Assembly: GCF_900103865.1 (NCBI RefSeq)
Contig: NZ_FNII01000007.1
Span: forward strand, 62,001 to 126,000
DNA from: Vreelandella arcis
Lineage (GTDB): Bacteria; Pseudomonadota; Gammaproteobacteria; Pseudomonadales; Halomonadaceae
DNA: 64,000 nt
Direction: 5' to 3'
Every line of letters starts with the position of its first letter. Within the stretch, counting starts at the first letter, position 1. The notes beneath the pieces were generated by a model. The model saw nothing but the letters and a program-made list of their open reading frames with translations. It did no database searches and was not told where the DNA came from. Shown one piece after another: positions 41,459-50,322 of the stretch. The position numbers were made by a program, and so were the translations under genes.

Positions 41459-41758
41459 CTAAGCGGACGCGGCGTTGGCACTTACCGCAGTCGAGCGGCG
41501 GGGCATAGCGGTTGGGTCGTTTAAAGCGTCGATGTTGGCATAGCCTTTTTTGACGAGCGCGACCACGTCCGGAGAAGCGCCCCAATGCAGCAGCATGGTA
41601 TCAATGAGCTGTTCGGCATCGTCAAAGCGGCCGCAATGGCTAAGCAGCTTGGCTACGGTGTAGTCACAGGCGGGGGTATCAAACATGTCGTCCTTGATTT
41701 CCTGAATGGCGAGTTCTAATCCGGCTTGAGAAATCTCAACACGCTGTTCGCGTTGCAT
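41459..41758 (-). CDS. small hypothetical protein, TPR-like
   Basis: A 99-residue soluble protein beginning MQREQRVEISQAGLELAIQE. It has a helical pair (TVAKLLSHCGRFDDAEQLIDTML) that looks like one TPR-type hairpin. I recognise no family. I chose the ATG at 41758, preceded by AAGGAG at eight bases. The gene stands alone. Confidence 0.6.
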   Translation of the reverse strand: MQREQRVEISQAGLELAIQEIKDDMFDTPACDYTVAKLLSHCGRFDDAEQLIDTMLLHWGASPDVVALVKKGYANIDALNDPTAMPRRSTAVSANAASA

Positions 41759-41809
41759 AGCACATCTCCTTGTGAATGCGGGGTGATGGGCTTCGATATC
41801 AAATAGCAT

Positions 41810-42096
41810 CGAGGCACCTTCATATTGTACGCATCTTATACGTATGCGAGCTTAATATAGTCATCGTTGCAGCGCGATAACCTGTGATATGCAGGCCTCC
41901 CACTAGCCTAGGGGTTAGCCTATATTCAAGAAATGGCCGACCATTTCTAAATAAGTATATATATCACATGGCTTTATCGATCGTCTGTGCGCTGTCCAAC
42001 GCTAATGGATGAATCATCGCCGGGCAAAAAATGGAAAGTGAAATAATTATGCAGAAGTTTGCAAGATGGAGTGTTAGCAACTAGTGTTTGTACTGT
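41810..42096. other. non-coding stretch upstream of the sRNA
   Basis: No convincing gene. It holds AGAAATGG-CCGA-CCATTTCT (41929-41948), an eight-base-pair perfect hairpin followed by AT-rich sequence. The promoter of the small RNA must lie in its last 80 bp: TTGCAA (42059-42064) with TAGTGT 17 bp further is one weak candidate. I could not find an exact GacA-type TGTAAG-N6-CTTACA site. Confidence 0.5.
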
Positions 42097-42271
42097 GCAA
42101 GACAGGGAAAATAGAAATCGCCAGGAAGGCAGGCTTACGGATAAGCCAGTAAGACAGGATGTTGATCGACAGGACGTCACATAGCAACACACCATGGAGA
42201 GGTATCCAGGACGGATAGAAACGACAGGATGTCGGTGAAATACATCAAGGCCCCCGAGAGGGGGTTTTTTT
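42097..42271 (+). ncRNA. CsrB/RsmZ-family regulatory small RNA
   Basis: About 175 nt with nine GGA motifs (near 42104, 42123, 42139, 42156, 42171, 42196, 42208, 42213 and 42226). Most lie in hairpin loops: GCC-AGGAA-GGC (42120), GGCTTA-CGGA-TAAGCC (42132-42147), GAC-AGGAC-GTC (42168), ACC-ATGGAGA-GGT (42191), TATCC-AGGAC-GGATA (42203-42217) and CGAC-AGGAT-GTCG (42222-42234). It ends in a Rho-independent terminator, CCCCC-GAGA-GGGGG plus seven T (42251-42271). GGA-in-loop arrays are the defining feature of RNAs that sequester CsrA/RsmA. The 5' end is approximate. Confidence 0.88.
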
Positions 42272-43045
42272 GTGTCGGTACGTCGCGTTCAGCCGAAACT
42301 TCCCGAGCGCCCCAAAAGTAGCCTCCGGGCACTACTGGGCTTTGCGCCGCTGGCGGTTGCTTCCGTTGGGTTGTCGGGGTTGGCGATGGGCGCGTTTTGG
42401 TCGATGATCCCGGTATACGCCACTCGGCTGGGGTTTGATATTGGCGGTGTCGGTCTGGTGATGAGCGTGGCCATTATGGGTGGGGCGCTGCTGCAGATTC
42501 CCATAGGGCGCTTCTCAGATAAACACGACCGCCCCAGGGTGATGACCTGGGTAGTGCTACTAGCGGCGCTGATCGCGGTCGCCATGCCATTTGCGCCCAG
42601 TCATGAAATGTTGCTGGGGCTTTATTTCATTTGGGGCGGCTTGGCGTTTTCACTCTACCCGCTGGCAGTAGCCCAGTTGATTGATCAGCTACACCCGGAT
42701 GAAATTGTCTCCGGCTCGGCGGATGTGCTGGTGATGCATGGCGCTGGCTGTGCCGTGGCGCCGATAGCAGCGGGCTCGCTGATGACCGCGGTGGGCATCC
42801 ATGGCCTGCCTATTTATATTGCCTGCGTGTTTACTCTGTTGGGCGCTTACGCGATTTATCGCCGCCGCCGCGTGACGGCCCTGATTACCCACACCGCCCA
42901 CTTCGAGCCGATGGTGCAAAGTAGTGCAGAGGCACTGGAATTGATCTTTGATGATGCGCAACGCGATTTATTTGATGACCCAAGCTTCTATGAAGAAGAG
43001 GAGCGCCAGCGGTTAAGGAATGTTTTAAGCGCGGCAAAGGTATGA
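42272..43045 (+). pseudogene. C-terminal half of an MFS transporter (YcaD-like)
   Basis: The open frame begins in the central loop (RRVQPKLPERPKSSLRALLG). It covers only TM7-12, including GRFSDKHDRPRVM (motif A of the second half), then an acidic cytoplasmic tail. The first six helices are absent. The frame opens at a GTG directly abutting the small-RNA T-tract, with no ribosome site. Translation is doubtful; I regard it as a truncated relic, though it has no internal stops. Confidence 0.65.
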
Positions 43046-43136
43046 CGTTTATGTCAGGCGTTGCGCGCTTCACCGACCTTGATTAAAAGCATTGCCCGCG
43101 ATGAGGCTTAACCGGAACAACGATCTTGCCAGAGGA

Positions 43137-43760
43137 TTACGGCTGTTCTTCATGCCTGCGTAGTGTCCAGTAGCCGCCCCATAGCCGAGTTGCCGTGGTA
43201 ATGAGACAGGCGGCGGCAAACACAGTGGCCAGGATAGGGAAATGCGCCGGGAATAGACAAAAAATCACCAGTGCCATAACGGTTTCGGTGCCTTCGGTCA
43301 GTCCTTCCAAATAGTAAAACGCTTTTTGGGGGAAATCGGGACGTTCAACCCCTTGTTGTTTGGCGGCAATCGCAAAGGCTAAAAACGACGTGCCAGTGCC
43401 GATAAACGCAAACAGCAGCAGCGCTGCCGCCTGGGCGTTATCCGCCGGATTGGCCAGGGCAAAGCCCAGCACCGCGGCGGCGTAAAACACAAAATCCAGC
43501 CCGATATCTAAAAAACCCCCGGCCTCGCTCGTTTGATGGCTTACCCGTGCCAAGGCGCCATCTAAGCCATCGCCTAGCCGATTCAATAGAATGGCCGCCA
43601 AGGCAAGGCCGTAATATTCCCACGCCAGTAGCGGCAGAGCGCTGATGCCGATTAAAAAAGCACCAAAGGTAACCTGGCCGGGGGTAACACGGCCTTTAAG
43701 CCGATAGGCGATCCATTCAAGCGGGCGGTGGGTGAGTGGCATGGTCCAGCGGTCGAGCAT
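43137..43760 (-). CDS. CDP-alcohol phosphatidyltransferase family protein
   Basis: A 207-residue membrane protein with about six helices. It carries the family signature DGLDGALAR, then GGFLDIGLDF (pattern D-G-x2-D-G-x2-A-R-x8-G-x3-D-x3-D, complete here), which binds metal and the CDP-alcohol. It makes a phospholipid or related lipid in the inner membrane. The acceptor alcohol is not predictable. The gene stands alone, convergent with the MFS relic. Confidence 0.88.
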   Translation of the reverse strand: MLDRWTMPLTHRPLEWIAYRLKGRVTPGQVTFGAFLIGISALPLLAWEYYGLALAAILLNRLGDGLDGALARVSHQTSEAGGFLDIGLDFVFYAAAVLGFALANPADNAQAAALLLFAFIGTGTSFLAFAIAAKQQGVERPDFPQKAFYYLEGLTEGTETVMALVIFCLFPAHFPILATVFAAACLITTATRLWGGYWTLRRHEEQP

Positions 43761-43854
43761 ACGGCGCTCCTAAAGGTGAGATGCTACACAATCAACCGGT
43801 TAATTTACTGGGCTAACCGGGAATTGTCATATTAGTTGAGCCATAAAAAATTAA

Positions 43855-43910
43855 ACTAAAGTCGTTATACTTTGGTATTAATTTTTCATAAATAACTGGA
43901 CTAAAGTCGT
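43855..43910 (+). promoter_or_regulatory. direct repeat ACTAAAGTCGT x2 upstream of the DASS gene
   Basis: ACTAAAGTCGT occurs exactly at 43855-43865 and 43900-43910 (45 bp apart), in an AT-rich gap that also holds TATACT (43867-43872). The repeats look like tandem activator sites for the DASS gene, or act on both flanking genes. The cognate regulator is unknown. Confidence 0.5.
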
Positions 43911-44041
43911 AGGGAAGTGGAAAACGGTGGCCGAAGAATGCGCGTGCCCTGACGATCCCGGTCGCTATGGGTGGGTCGTGTGTATTCTTCATAACCTTAC
44001 ACATTTTCGGTGAGCGAAGTCGTCGTATGCTAAGCAATGGA

Positions 44042-45676
44042 ATGATGACGGTGTGGAGCCAGCTTTGGGCTTCCCACCAGCAGGCAAAAACCCTATTACT
44101 GTGCGCGCTACCTACCACGGGCGGTTCAGGGGGTGGTAGTGCGTCTGGAAATAATGGCTCGGGACCTGAGCCGCGTCCACCGGCGTATACAAAACCGCAA
44201 AAAGTAGGGCTGCTGTTAGGGCCGCTGCTGTTCGCGTTTGTGGTGTTGTTTTTTAATCCCGCGGATCTAAGTTTTGAAGGCCGCATGGTGCTGGCTACGA
44301 CGCTCTGGGTTGCGGTGTGGTGGATTACCGAAGCGATCCCGATTCCGGTGACGTCGCTGTTGCCTATTGTCTTGCTGCCGATCACCGGAGCGCTGGAAAG
44401 CAGCCGGGTGACTGCGGCCTACGGTAACCCGATCATCTTCCTGTTTCTGGGCGGCTTCATGATTGCCCTGGCCATGGAGAAGTGGGGGCTTCACAAGCGC
44501 ATCGCGTTGACGATCATTGGCGTGCTGGGCACCAGTATCAATCGCATCGTGCTGGGCTTTATGGCGGCGACCGGCTTTTTGTCGATGTGGGTGTCCAACA
44601 CCGCTTCCGTGATGATGATGCTGCCGATTGGCACGGCGATTGTGTACCAAGTAACCCAAGAACTGAGTAAAAGCGACGATGACCATCGCGAGGATATCGA
44701 TAAATTTAGCAAAGCGCTGATTTTTGGTATCGGCTACGGCGGTACCATCGGCGGCTTGGGCACCTTGATCGGCACACCGCCCAATATCATTCTGGCGGCC
44801 ACCGTGTCGGAGCTGTTCGGGGTGCAGATTTCCTTTGCCGAATGGATGTTCTTCGCCTTTCCCGTGGTGGTGATTCTGCTATTCGCTGCCTGGCTGTTGC
44901 TCACCAAGGTGGTTTATCGCGTCAGGTTTGCCGATTTGCCAGGGGGCAAGGCGGTGATCGACAAGGAAAAGCAGGCCCTGGGCGCCACCCGCTTTGAAGA
45001 AAAAGCCGTGCTGGCGGTGTTTCTGTTCGCTGCCTTCATGTGGATCACTCGCTCGTTTTTGTGGGAAGGGCAACTGCTGACCATACCCGGCATCAACGAC
45101 ACCATGATCGCCATGGTCGCGGCGGTTTCGCTGTTTTTGATTCCCTCCAAGAATCAGGGCGGCTGCCTGCTGGACTGGGACGTGGCCAAGGACGTGCCCT
45201 GGGGCATCTTGCTGCTGTTCGGCGGCGGTCTGGCGATTGCCGCCGGCTTCAGCTCCTCGGGACTGGCCGAATGGATCGGTGAGCAGATGAGCGTGCTGGA
45301 AGGTGTCAACTTCCTGCTGGTGATTATGATGGCCAGCGCGATGGTGCTGTTCTTAACCGAAATTACCTCGAATACCGCGACCGCGACGATGATTCTGCCC
45401 GTCCTGGCGTCGCTGGCGCTGGCGCTTAATGTGCATCCGTTTGTGTTGATGGTGCCGGCGGCCATGGCGGCCAACTGCGCCTTTATGCTGCCGGTGGGCA
45501 CGCCGCCGAATGCGATTATTTTCGCCACGGGCAAAATCAAAATCATCGAGATGGTACGCAACGGCTTTGGGCTTAATATTCTCGCGCTAATCCTGATCGT
45601 CGCTGCAGTCTACTTTTTGCTGCCGATGATGTGGGGCGTGGATTTAACCAGCTACCCTGACGCTTTCCGCCGCTAG
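44042..45676 (+). CDS. DASS-family sodium/dicarboxylate (anion) symporter
   Basis: About 544 residues. The N-terminal extension is polar and Gly/Ser-rich (TGGSGGGSASGNNG), then eleven or so helices with the DASS signatures: SNTASVMMMLPIG (first SNT motif) and SNTATATMILPVL (second), which form the sodium and carboxylate sites. Several starts are possible (43967, 44027, 44042, 44045); none has a strong ribosome site. It likely imports C4-dicarboxylates or related anions with Na+. A long terminator follows. Confidence 0.88.
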   Translation: MMTVWSQLWASHQQAKTLLLCALPTTGGSGGGSASGNNGSGPEPRPPAYTKPQKVGLLLGPLLFAFVVLFFNPADLSFEGRMVLATTLWVAVWWITEAIPIPVTSLLPIVLLPITGALESSRVTAAYGNPIIFLFLGGFMIALAMEKWGLHKRIALTIIGVLGTSINRIVLGFMAATGFLSMWVSNTASVMMMLPIGTAIVYQVTQELSKSDDDHREDIDKFSKALIFGIGYGGTIGGLGTLIGTPPNIILAATVSELFGVQISFAEWMFFAFPVVVILLFAAWLLLTKVVYRVRFADLPGGKAVIDKEKQALGATRFEEKAVLAVFLFAAFMWITRSFLWEGQLLTIPGINDTMIAMVAAVSLFLIPSKNQGGCLLDWDVAKDVPWGILLLFGGGLAIAAGFSSSGLAEWIGEQMSVLEGVNFLLVIMMASAMVLFLTEITSNTATATMILPVLASLALALNVHPFVLMVPAAMAANCAFMLPVGTPPNAIIFATGKIKIIEMVRNGFGLNILALILIVAAVYFLLPMMWGVDLTSYPDAFRR

Positions 45677-45689
45677 TTCTAAACGCCAA

Positions 45690-45738
45690 CCTAGACACTA
45701 AAACGCCTCGCCTTGAGCGGGGCGTTTTAGTGCCTAGG
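45690..45738. terminator. very long hairpin terminator after the DASS gene
   Basis: CCTAGACACTAAAACGCC pairs with GGCGTTTTAGTGCCTAGG through about 22 bp in all (one G-T pair and one mismatch) around CTTGA. The A/T-rich middle can act as a T-tract for both strands. Confidence 0.85.
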
Positions 45739-45777
45739 TTGTTATGATGCACGTACGTTTTTGCTGCTGAGTTTGCT

Positions 45778-46926
45778 ATGCGTCTTTTACACACTGCCGA
45801 CTGGCATTTAGGTCGGCTGTTTCACAACCTGTCGTTGCTGGACGATCAGCGTTATGTGCTCGATCAGCTGATCGATATTATCGATCGCGAGGCCGTCGAT
45901 GCGGTGCTGGTTGCGGGCGATATCTACGACCGATCGGTGCCGCCTGCCACGGCGGTCGCGCTGCTGGACGACGTGCTGACAGAGCTTTGCAGTGTGCGCA
46001 ATCTGCCGGTGGTGATGATTTCCGGCAACCACGATAGCGCCCAGCGGCTGGGCTTTGGTGCGCGCCATTTGCGCCAGGCCGGGCTGCATATCCTGTCGGA
46101 TTTGACCGACTGCGACCGGCCGGTGACGCTGTCCGCCAACGGTGTGGAGGTGGATGTCTTCGGCATACCCTATGCCGACCCCGAGTATGTGCGCAGCCAG
46201 TTATCGGTGGACGTGCGCGACTTTGATAGCGCCCACCGCCACCTGGTCGAGCGGATCAATGCCCAGCGCCACCCAAGTCGGCCCACGGTGCTGATGAGCC
46301 ACTGCTTTGTAGACGGCGGTAGCGCCTCGGATTCCGAGCGGCCGCTGACGCTAGGCGGCGCTGAAAGTGTCGCCTTGGAGCCGATGCAAAGCTTCGACTA
46401 CGTAGCGCTGGGGCATTTGCACGGCCCTCAGTATAGCGGGGGGGAGCATATCCGCTATAGCGGCTCGTTACTCAAGTACAGCTTTTCCGAAGCAAGCCAG
46501 CGCAAGGGCGTAACCCTGGTGGATATTAACGACCAGGGCGTGCAGCATATTCAGCACCGGTCGCTTGAGCCGCGTCTGAACGTGCGGATTTTGGAAGGCG
46601 AGCTTGAGTCGTTGATCGCCGACGGCGTTAGCGATCCTCACGCCGAGGATTATCTGCTGGTGCGGCTGACCGATCGCCACGCCATCCTCGACCCCATGGG
46701 CAAGCTGCGCGAGGTGTATCCCAACGTACTGCATTTGGAGAAACCCGGCATGCTGGAAGCCCGTGGTCGCCAACAGCTGGATCGCGAGCGGCTGCAGTTT
46801 AGCGCGAAGGATATGTTCAGCGACTTTTTTGCCCAAACCAGCGGCGAGGCCATGACCGACGAGCAATCCACAGCGATCAGCGAATTGATTGGCGAACTTA
46901 GCCGCGACGAGGAGGCTCAGGGATGA
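45778..46926 (+). CDS. sbcD: SbcCD nuclease, subunit D
   Basis: A 382-residue metallophosphoesterase with the phosphodiesterase motifs in order: TADWHLG, AGDIYDRS, SGNHDS, SHCFVDGG and ALGHLHGPQ. With SbcC it forms the Mre11-Rad50-type nuclease that cuts hairpin DNA and processes ends. Its stop overlaps the sbcC ATG by four bases. Confidence 0.95.
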   Translation: MRLLHTADWHLGRLFHNLSLLDDQRYVLDQLIDIIDREAVDAVLVAGDIYDRSVPPATAVALLDDVLTELCSVRNLPVVMISGNHDSAQRLGFGARHLRQAGLHILSDLTDCDRPVTLSANGVEVDVFGIPYADPEYVRSQLSVDVRDFDSAHRHLVERINAQRHPSRPTVLMSHCFVDGGSASDSERPLTLGGAESVALEPMQSFDYVALGHLHGPQYSGGEHIRYSGSLLKYSFSEASQRKGVTLVDINDQGVQHIQHRSLEPRLNVRILEGELESLIADGVSDPHAEDYLLVRLTDRHAILDPMGKLREVYPNVLHLEKPGMLEARGRQQLDRERLQFSAKDMFSDFFAQTSGEAMTDEQSTAISELIGELSRDEEAQG

Positions 46927-49523
46927 CGCCGCTTTGCTTAACCATGCAGGCCTTCGGCCCCTTTGCCGGGCGTGAAACCGTCGACTTCACTGCATTGGGT
47001 AAAAGCCCGCTGTTTTTGATTAACGGCCCCACGGGCGCGGGTAAAAGCTCGATTTTAGACGCGTTGTGTTTTGCCCTTTATGGCCAAACTACTGGCGCCG
47101 AACGCGATGCCAGTCAAATGCGCTGCGATCAGGCGCCAGCGGAGCTGCTCACCGAGGTGGCGCTGGATTTCCGACTGCGCGGCGAGGCCTATCGGATACG
47201 CCGTGTGCCCCAGCAAGAGCGCCCCAAGGCGCGCGGCGAGGGCACTACCACGCAAAACGCCGAAGCCCAGCTGTGGCGGCTGACCGCAGACGGCGAGCAA
47301 GGCGAGTGCCTGGTGGCTAAAAGCGTCAACGACGCTACCACCCAGGTGCAGGGCTTGATTGGCCTCGATGCCAGTCAGTTCCGCCAGGTGATGGTGCTGC
47401 CCCAGGGTAAATTCCGCGAACTGCTGTTGGCCGGGTCGAAAGACCGCGAAGTGATTTTTTCCCAGCTGTTTCAAACGCAGATCTTCCAGCGCATAGAAGA
47501 GCGCTTGCGCAGCCGGGCGAACCAGATCGAGCGCGAGGTCAACGACCATCGCCAGCGGGTGCAGGGTATTTTGCAGGCCAGCGAGGTGGAAAGCGACGCC
47601 GCGTTGGAGGAAGAGCGCAGCGCGCTAGAACCGCAGCGGCAAGCCGCCGAGCAAAGTTACCTTGAGGCGAAAGCGCGCCGCGAGGCGGCTGAGCATGCCG
47701 AGCGTCAGGGTAAGGAACTGCAGGCGCAGTTCGATCAACAAGCGTCGCTCAAAGCCGCTAAACACGAACTTCTACGCCATCAGGGCGACATAGACGACGC
47801 CCAAACGCGTCTGCATGCCCACGGGCAAACCCAGGCGTTGGCGCCGGCTTACCAAACCCTGCAAACGGCGCTGCAAACAGCGCACACCACTCACGACGAG
47901 CTTGCCCAAGCAGAGCAGGCCATGGCCAAGCAGCAAGCCGCCCAGGCCGAGGCCCAGCGCGCGCTGGAAGCGGCTAAGCCCGGCTTTGAGCAGTTGCCTG
48001 CCTGGCGCGAGCGGGCGTACCGGTTGCACCATGCCGTTGAGCAGTGCCAGGAACTGGCCGCGCTTGATGCCAAGCGTAGCCGACTCGCGGATCAGGTGGA
48101 GCAGGCCAGCGCTGAGATCGACCGTCAGCGGCCGGCCACCGAAGCGGCAGAGCAGCATGCCACCGCGCAGGAAATGCATTGGCACCAAGGCCAAGCGGCG
48201 TTACTCGCACAGCGCTTGGAAACTCAGGTGCCTTGCCCGGTTTGCGGCAGTCGCGACCATCCGGCGCCTGCCGTGGTCGAGCAAGCACCGGTCAGCCAAG
48301 CTGAGGTCAAAAAGGCTCGCGCGGCGTTTGAACAAGCTCGCCAGGCACTGGTGAACGCGCAGCAGCACCACGCGCAGCTTGCCCAGCAACTGGCCGACAA
48401 AGAAGAACACTGCCAGCGACTGCGCGGCGAGCTGGGCGAACACGCTTCGCTTGAAGCGCTTAAAGCTACCCAGGCCGAGCTCAACGCCGATATTCAGGCC
48501 GCTGACGCTGCCTGGCAAACTGCGCAGGAAAACGCTCAACGCGCCCAAACGGCGCTGGCCCGCGCCGACACTACATTAAAGGATACTCACCAGCGCCAAG
48601 CCCGCGCCGACAGTGCGCTTAACGACGCACAGCAGGCGTGGCAACGCGCTCTGGCCGATAGCGTCTTTGACGATGAAGACGCCTTTACCAGGGCTCGGCT
48701 GAGCGAAGCAGAATACCAGCGCTTGAGCCGTGAAGTGGCTGACTTCCAGCGTGAGCAAGCCAAGCTGGAGGGCCAACTGGAGGCGATTCAGGCCCGCCTT
48801 GAGGGGCAAACGCCGCCGAACCTGCCCGCCTTGGCAGAGCAAGTGGCGGAAACAAAAGCCCAGGAGCAGACCTACGAGCAGCGCTATCAACAGCTGGCCA
48901 CGCGGGCGGCTCAACTCAAGGCGACCCGCGAAAAGCTCGACGCCGCCCACGCCGCCCAAGCATCGCTTGAGGCCCAATATCGTGTGTGGGGCACGCTCAG
49001 TGATGTCGCCAACGGTCGCACCGGCCACCGCATCAGCCTGCAGCGCTTTGTGTTGGGGGTGTTGTTGGACGACGTGCTGATCCAAGCGTCAACGCGGCTG
49101 GTACGCATGAGCCGCGGTCGCTATCAACTGGTGCGCCGCGATGACCCTTCCAAAGGCAATCGTGCCTCGGGGCTTGAGCTGGATGTGGCGGATACCTATA
49201 CCGGCAAGAATCGCCCGGTGGCCACGCTGTCCGGCGGTGAGTCCTTTATGGCGGCGCTTTCGCTGGCGCTGGGGCTTTCCGACGTGGTGCAGGCTTACGC
49301 CGGCGGCATCCAGTTGGATACGCTGTTTATCGACGAAGGTTTTGGTAGTCTCGACCAGGACGCCTTGGATCAGGCGATTGCGATGCTTAGCGAGTTGCAA
49401 ATGGGCGGGCGGATGATTGGGATTATTTCCCACGTAAGCGAACTCAAAGAACAAATGCCGGTTCGTGTGGACGTGCGCGCGAGCCGTCATGGAAGTACGG
49501 TGGTCATTGAAGGCGCGCGGTAG
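46923..49523 (+). CDS. sbcC: SbcCD nuclease, subunit C (short coiled coil)
   Basis: An 866-residue SMC-like ATPase. Walker A is NGPTGAGKSSILDALCF (about residues 35-51), with a zinc hook CPVCGSRDHPAP near residue 438, long Ala/Gln-rich coiled coils on each side, ABC signature LSGGESFMAALSLALGLSD and Walker B LDTLFIDEGFGSLD. E. coli SbcC has 1048 residues; here the coiled-coil arms are shorter by almost 90 residues each, while all catalytic motifs are intact. Confidence 0.94.
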   Translation: MTPLCLTMQAFGPFAGRETVDFTALGKSPLFLINGPTGAGKSSILDALCFALYGQTTGAERDASQMRCDQAPAELLTEVALDFRLRGEAYRIRRVPQQERPKARGEGTTTQNAEAQLWRLTADGEQGECLVAKSVNDATTQVQGLIGLDASQFRQVMVLPQGKFRELLLAGSKDREVIFSQLFQTQIFQRIEERLRSRANQIEREVNDHRQRVQGILQASEVESDAALEEERSALEPQRQAAEQSYLEAKARREAAEHAERQGKELQAQFDQQASLKAAKHELLRHQGDIDDAQTRLHAHGQTQALAPAYQTLQTALQTAHTTHDELAQAEQAMAKQQAAQAEAQRALEAAKPGFEQLPAWRERAYRLHHAVEQCQELAALDAKRSRLADQVEQASAEIDRQRPATEAAEQHATAQEMHWHQGQAALLAQRLETQVPCPVCGSRDHPAPAVVEQAPVSQAEVKKARAAFEQARQALVNAQQHHAQLAQQLADKEEHCQRLRGELGEHASLEALKATQAELNADIQAADAAWQTAQENAQRAQTALARADTTLKDTHQRQARADSALNDAQQAWQRALADSVFDDEDAFTRARLSEAEYQRLSREVADFQREQAKLEGQLEAIQARLEGQTPPNLPALAEQVAETKAQEQTYEQRYQQLATRAAQLKATREKLDAAHAAQASLEAQYRVWGTLSDVANGRTGHRISLQRFVLGVLLDDVLIQASTRLVRMSRGRYQLVRRDDPSKGNRASGLELDVADTYTGKNRPVATLSGGESFMAALSLALGLSDVVQAYAGGIQLDTLFIDEGFGSLDQDALDQAIAMLSELQMGGRMIGIISHVSELKEQMPVRVDVRASRHGSTVVIEGAR

Positions 49524-49587
49524 TGCAACGCCTCAAATGCCTCTTTAATAAGCGTTGTTCAGGCCCTTATACCCAAGGAGTACATCT

Positions 49588-50322
49588 ATGAACGCGAGTA
49601 AAATTCTCCAGCAGTTAATGCAGCAAGCCGGCGGTGGCCAGAAAGGTGGTAGTGGTAGCGGCGTCGACGTAAAAGGCATGCTCGAGGGTCTCTCCAAGCA
49701 GTTCGGTGGCGGCAGCCAGGGCGCCAAAGGCGGCGGTTCCGGCGGGGTAGACATGAAAAGCCTGCTGGGTGGCGGCGCAATGGGTATGCTGGTTGGCTCC
49801 AAGCGTGGCCGTAAGTTGGGCGGTAAAGCGCTTAAATACGGCGCGATTGCCGGTGTGGGGGTGCTCGCCTGGAAGGCCTGGCAAAGCTCGCAGGCGGGTA
49901 AGAGCTCGCCCAGCGAGTCGCAAACAAGCGCTGAAGGCGAGCGTGTCGAAGTGCTCAATGGTGAATACCAGGAGCGGCGCAGCCTGGAATTATTGCAGGC
50001 GATGATCATGGCCGCCCGGGCCGATGGCCATATTGATAAGCAAGAGCAGGCGCTGATTGCCGAGCAGATCGATGCCTTAGGTGCCGATAACGAGATGCAT
50101 CAATGGGTCGAGCAACAGCTCAACGCCCCGCTGAATGCCAAAGCGCTGGCGCAACAAGCCGATTCCCCGCAAGCCGCGCGGGAAATGTACCTGATTAGCG
50201 TCGCGGTCATCGATGAACAAAACCCCATGGAACGCGCCTGGTTGGATCAGTTGGCCAGTGCTCTAACGTTGACGCCGGATATGGCCCGTGAACTGGAACA
50301 TCAAGCTCAGCAGGCCGGTTAA
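49588..50322 (+). CDS. TerB-like DUF533 protein, YebE type
   Basis: A 244-residue protein. The N-terminal third is Gly-rich (MQQAGGGQKGGSGSGVDVKG and similar), with a short hydrophobic segment (ALKYGAIAGVGVLAWKAWQ, about residues 88-108). A C-terminal helical DUF533/TerB-like domain (about 130-244, LLQAMIMAARADGHIDKQEQ) follows. I chose the ATG at 49588, preceded by AAGGAG. Role unknown. It overlaps pgpA-like by one base (TAATG). Confidence 0.85.
   Translation: MNASKILQQLMQQAGGGQKGGSGSGVDVKGMLEGLSKQFGGGSQGAKGGGSGGVDMKSLLGGGAMGMLVGSKRGRKLGGKALKYGAIAGVGVLAWKAWQSSQAGKSSPSESQTSAEGERVEVLNGEYQERRSLELLQAMIMAARADGHIDKQEQALIAEQIDALGADNEMHQWVEQQLNAPLNAKALAQQADSPQAAREMYLISVAVIDEQNPMERAWLDQLASALTLTPDMARELEHQAQQAG

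Noticed and set aside
42060-42100. GacA-type upstream activating site for the small RNA
   Set aside because: I searched for TGTAAG-N6-CTTACA and found no exact or near-exact copy; control by GacA remains open.
41974-42195. 73-codon minus-strand open frame across the small RNA
   Set aside because: Low-complexity, Cys/Ser-rich product with no family, lying opposite a clear GGA-hairpin RNA; a chance frame.
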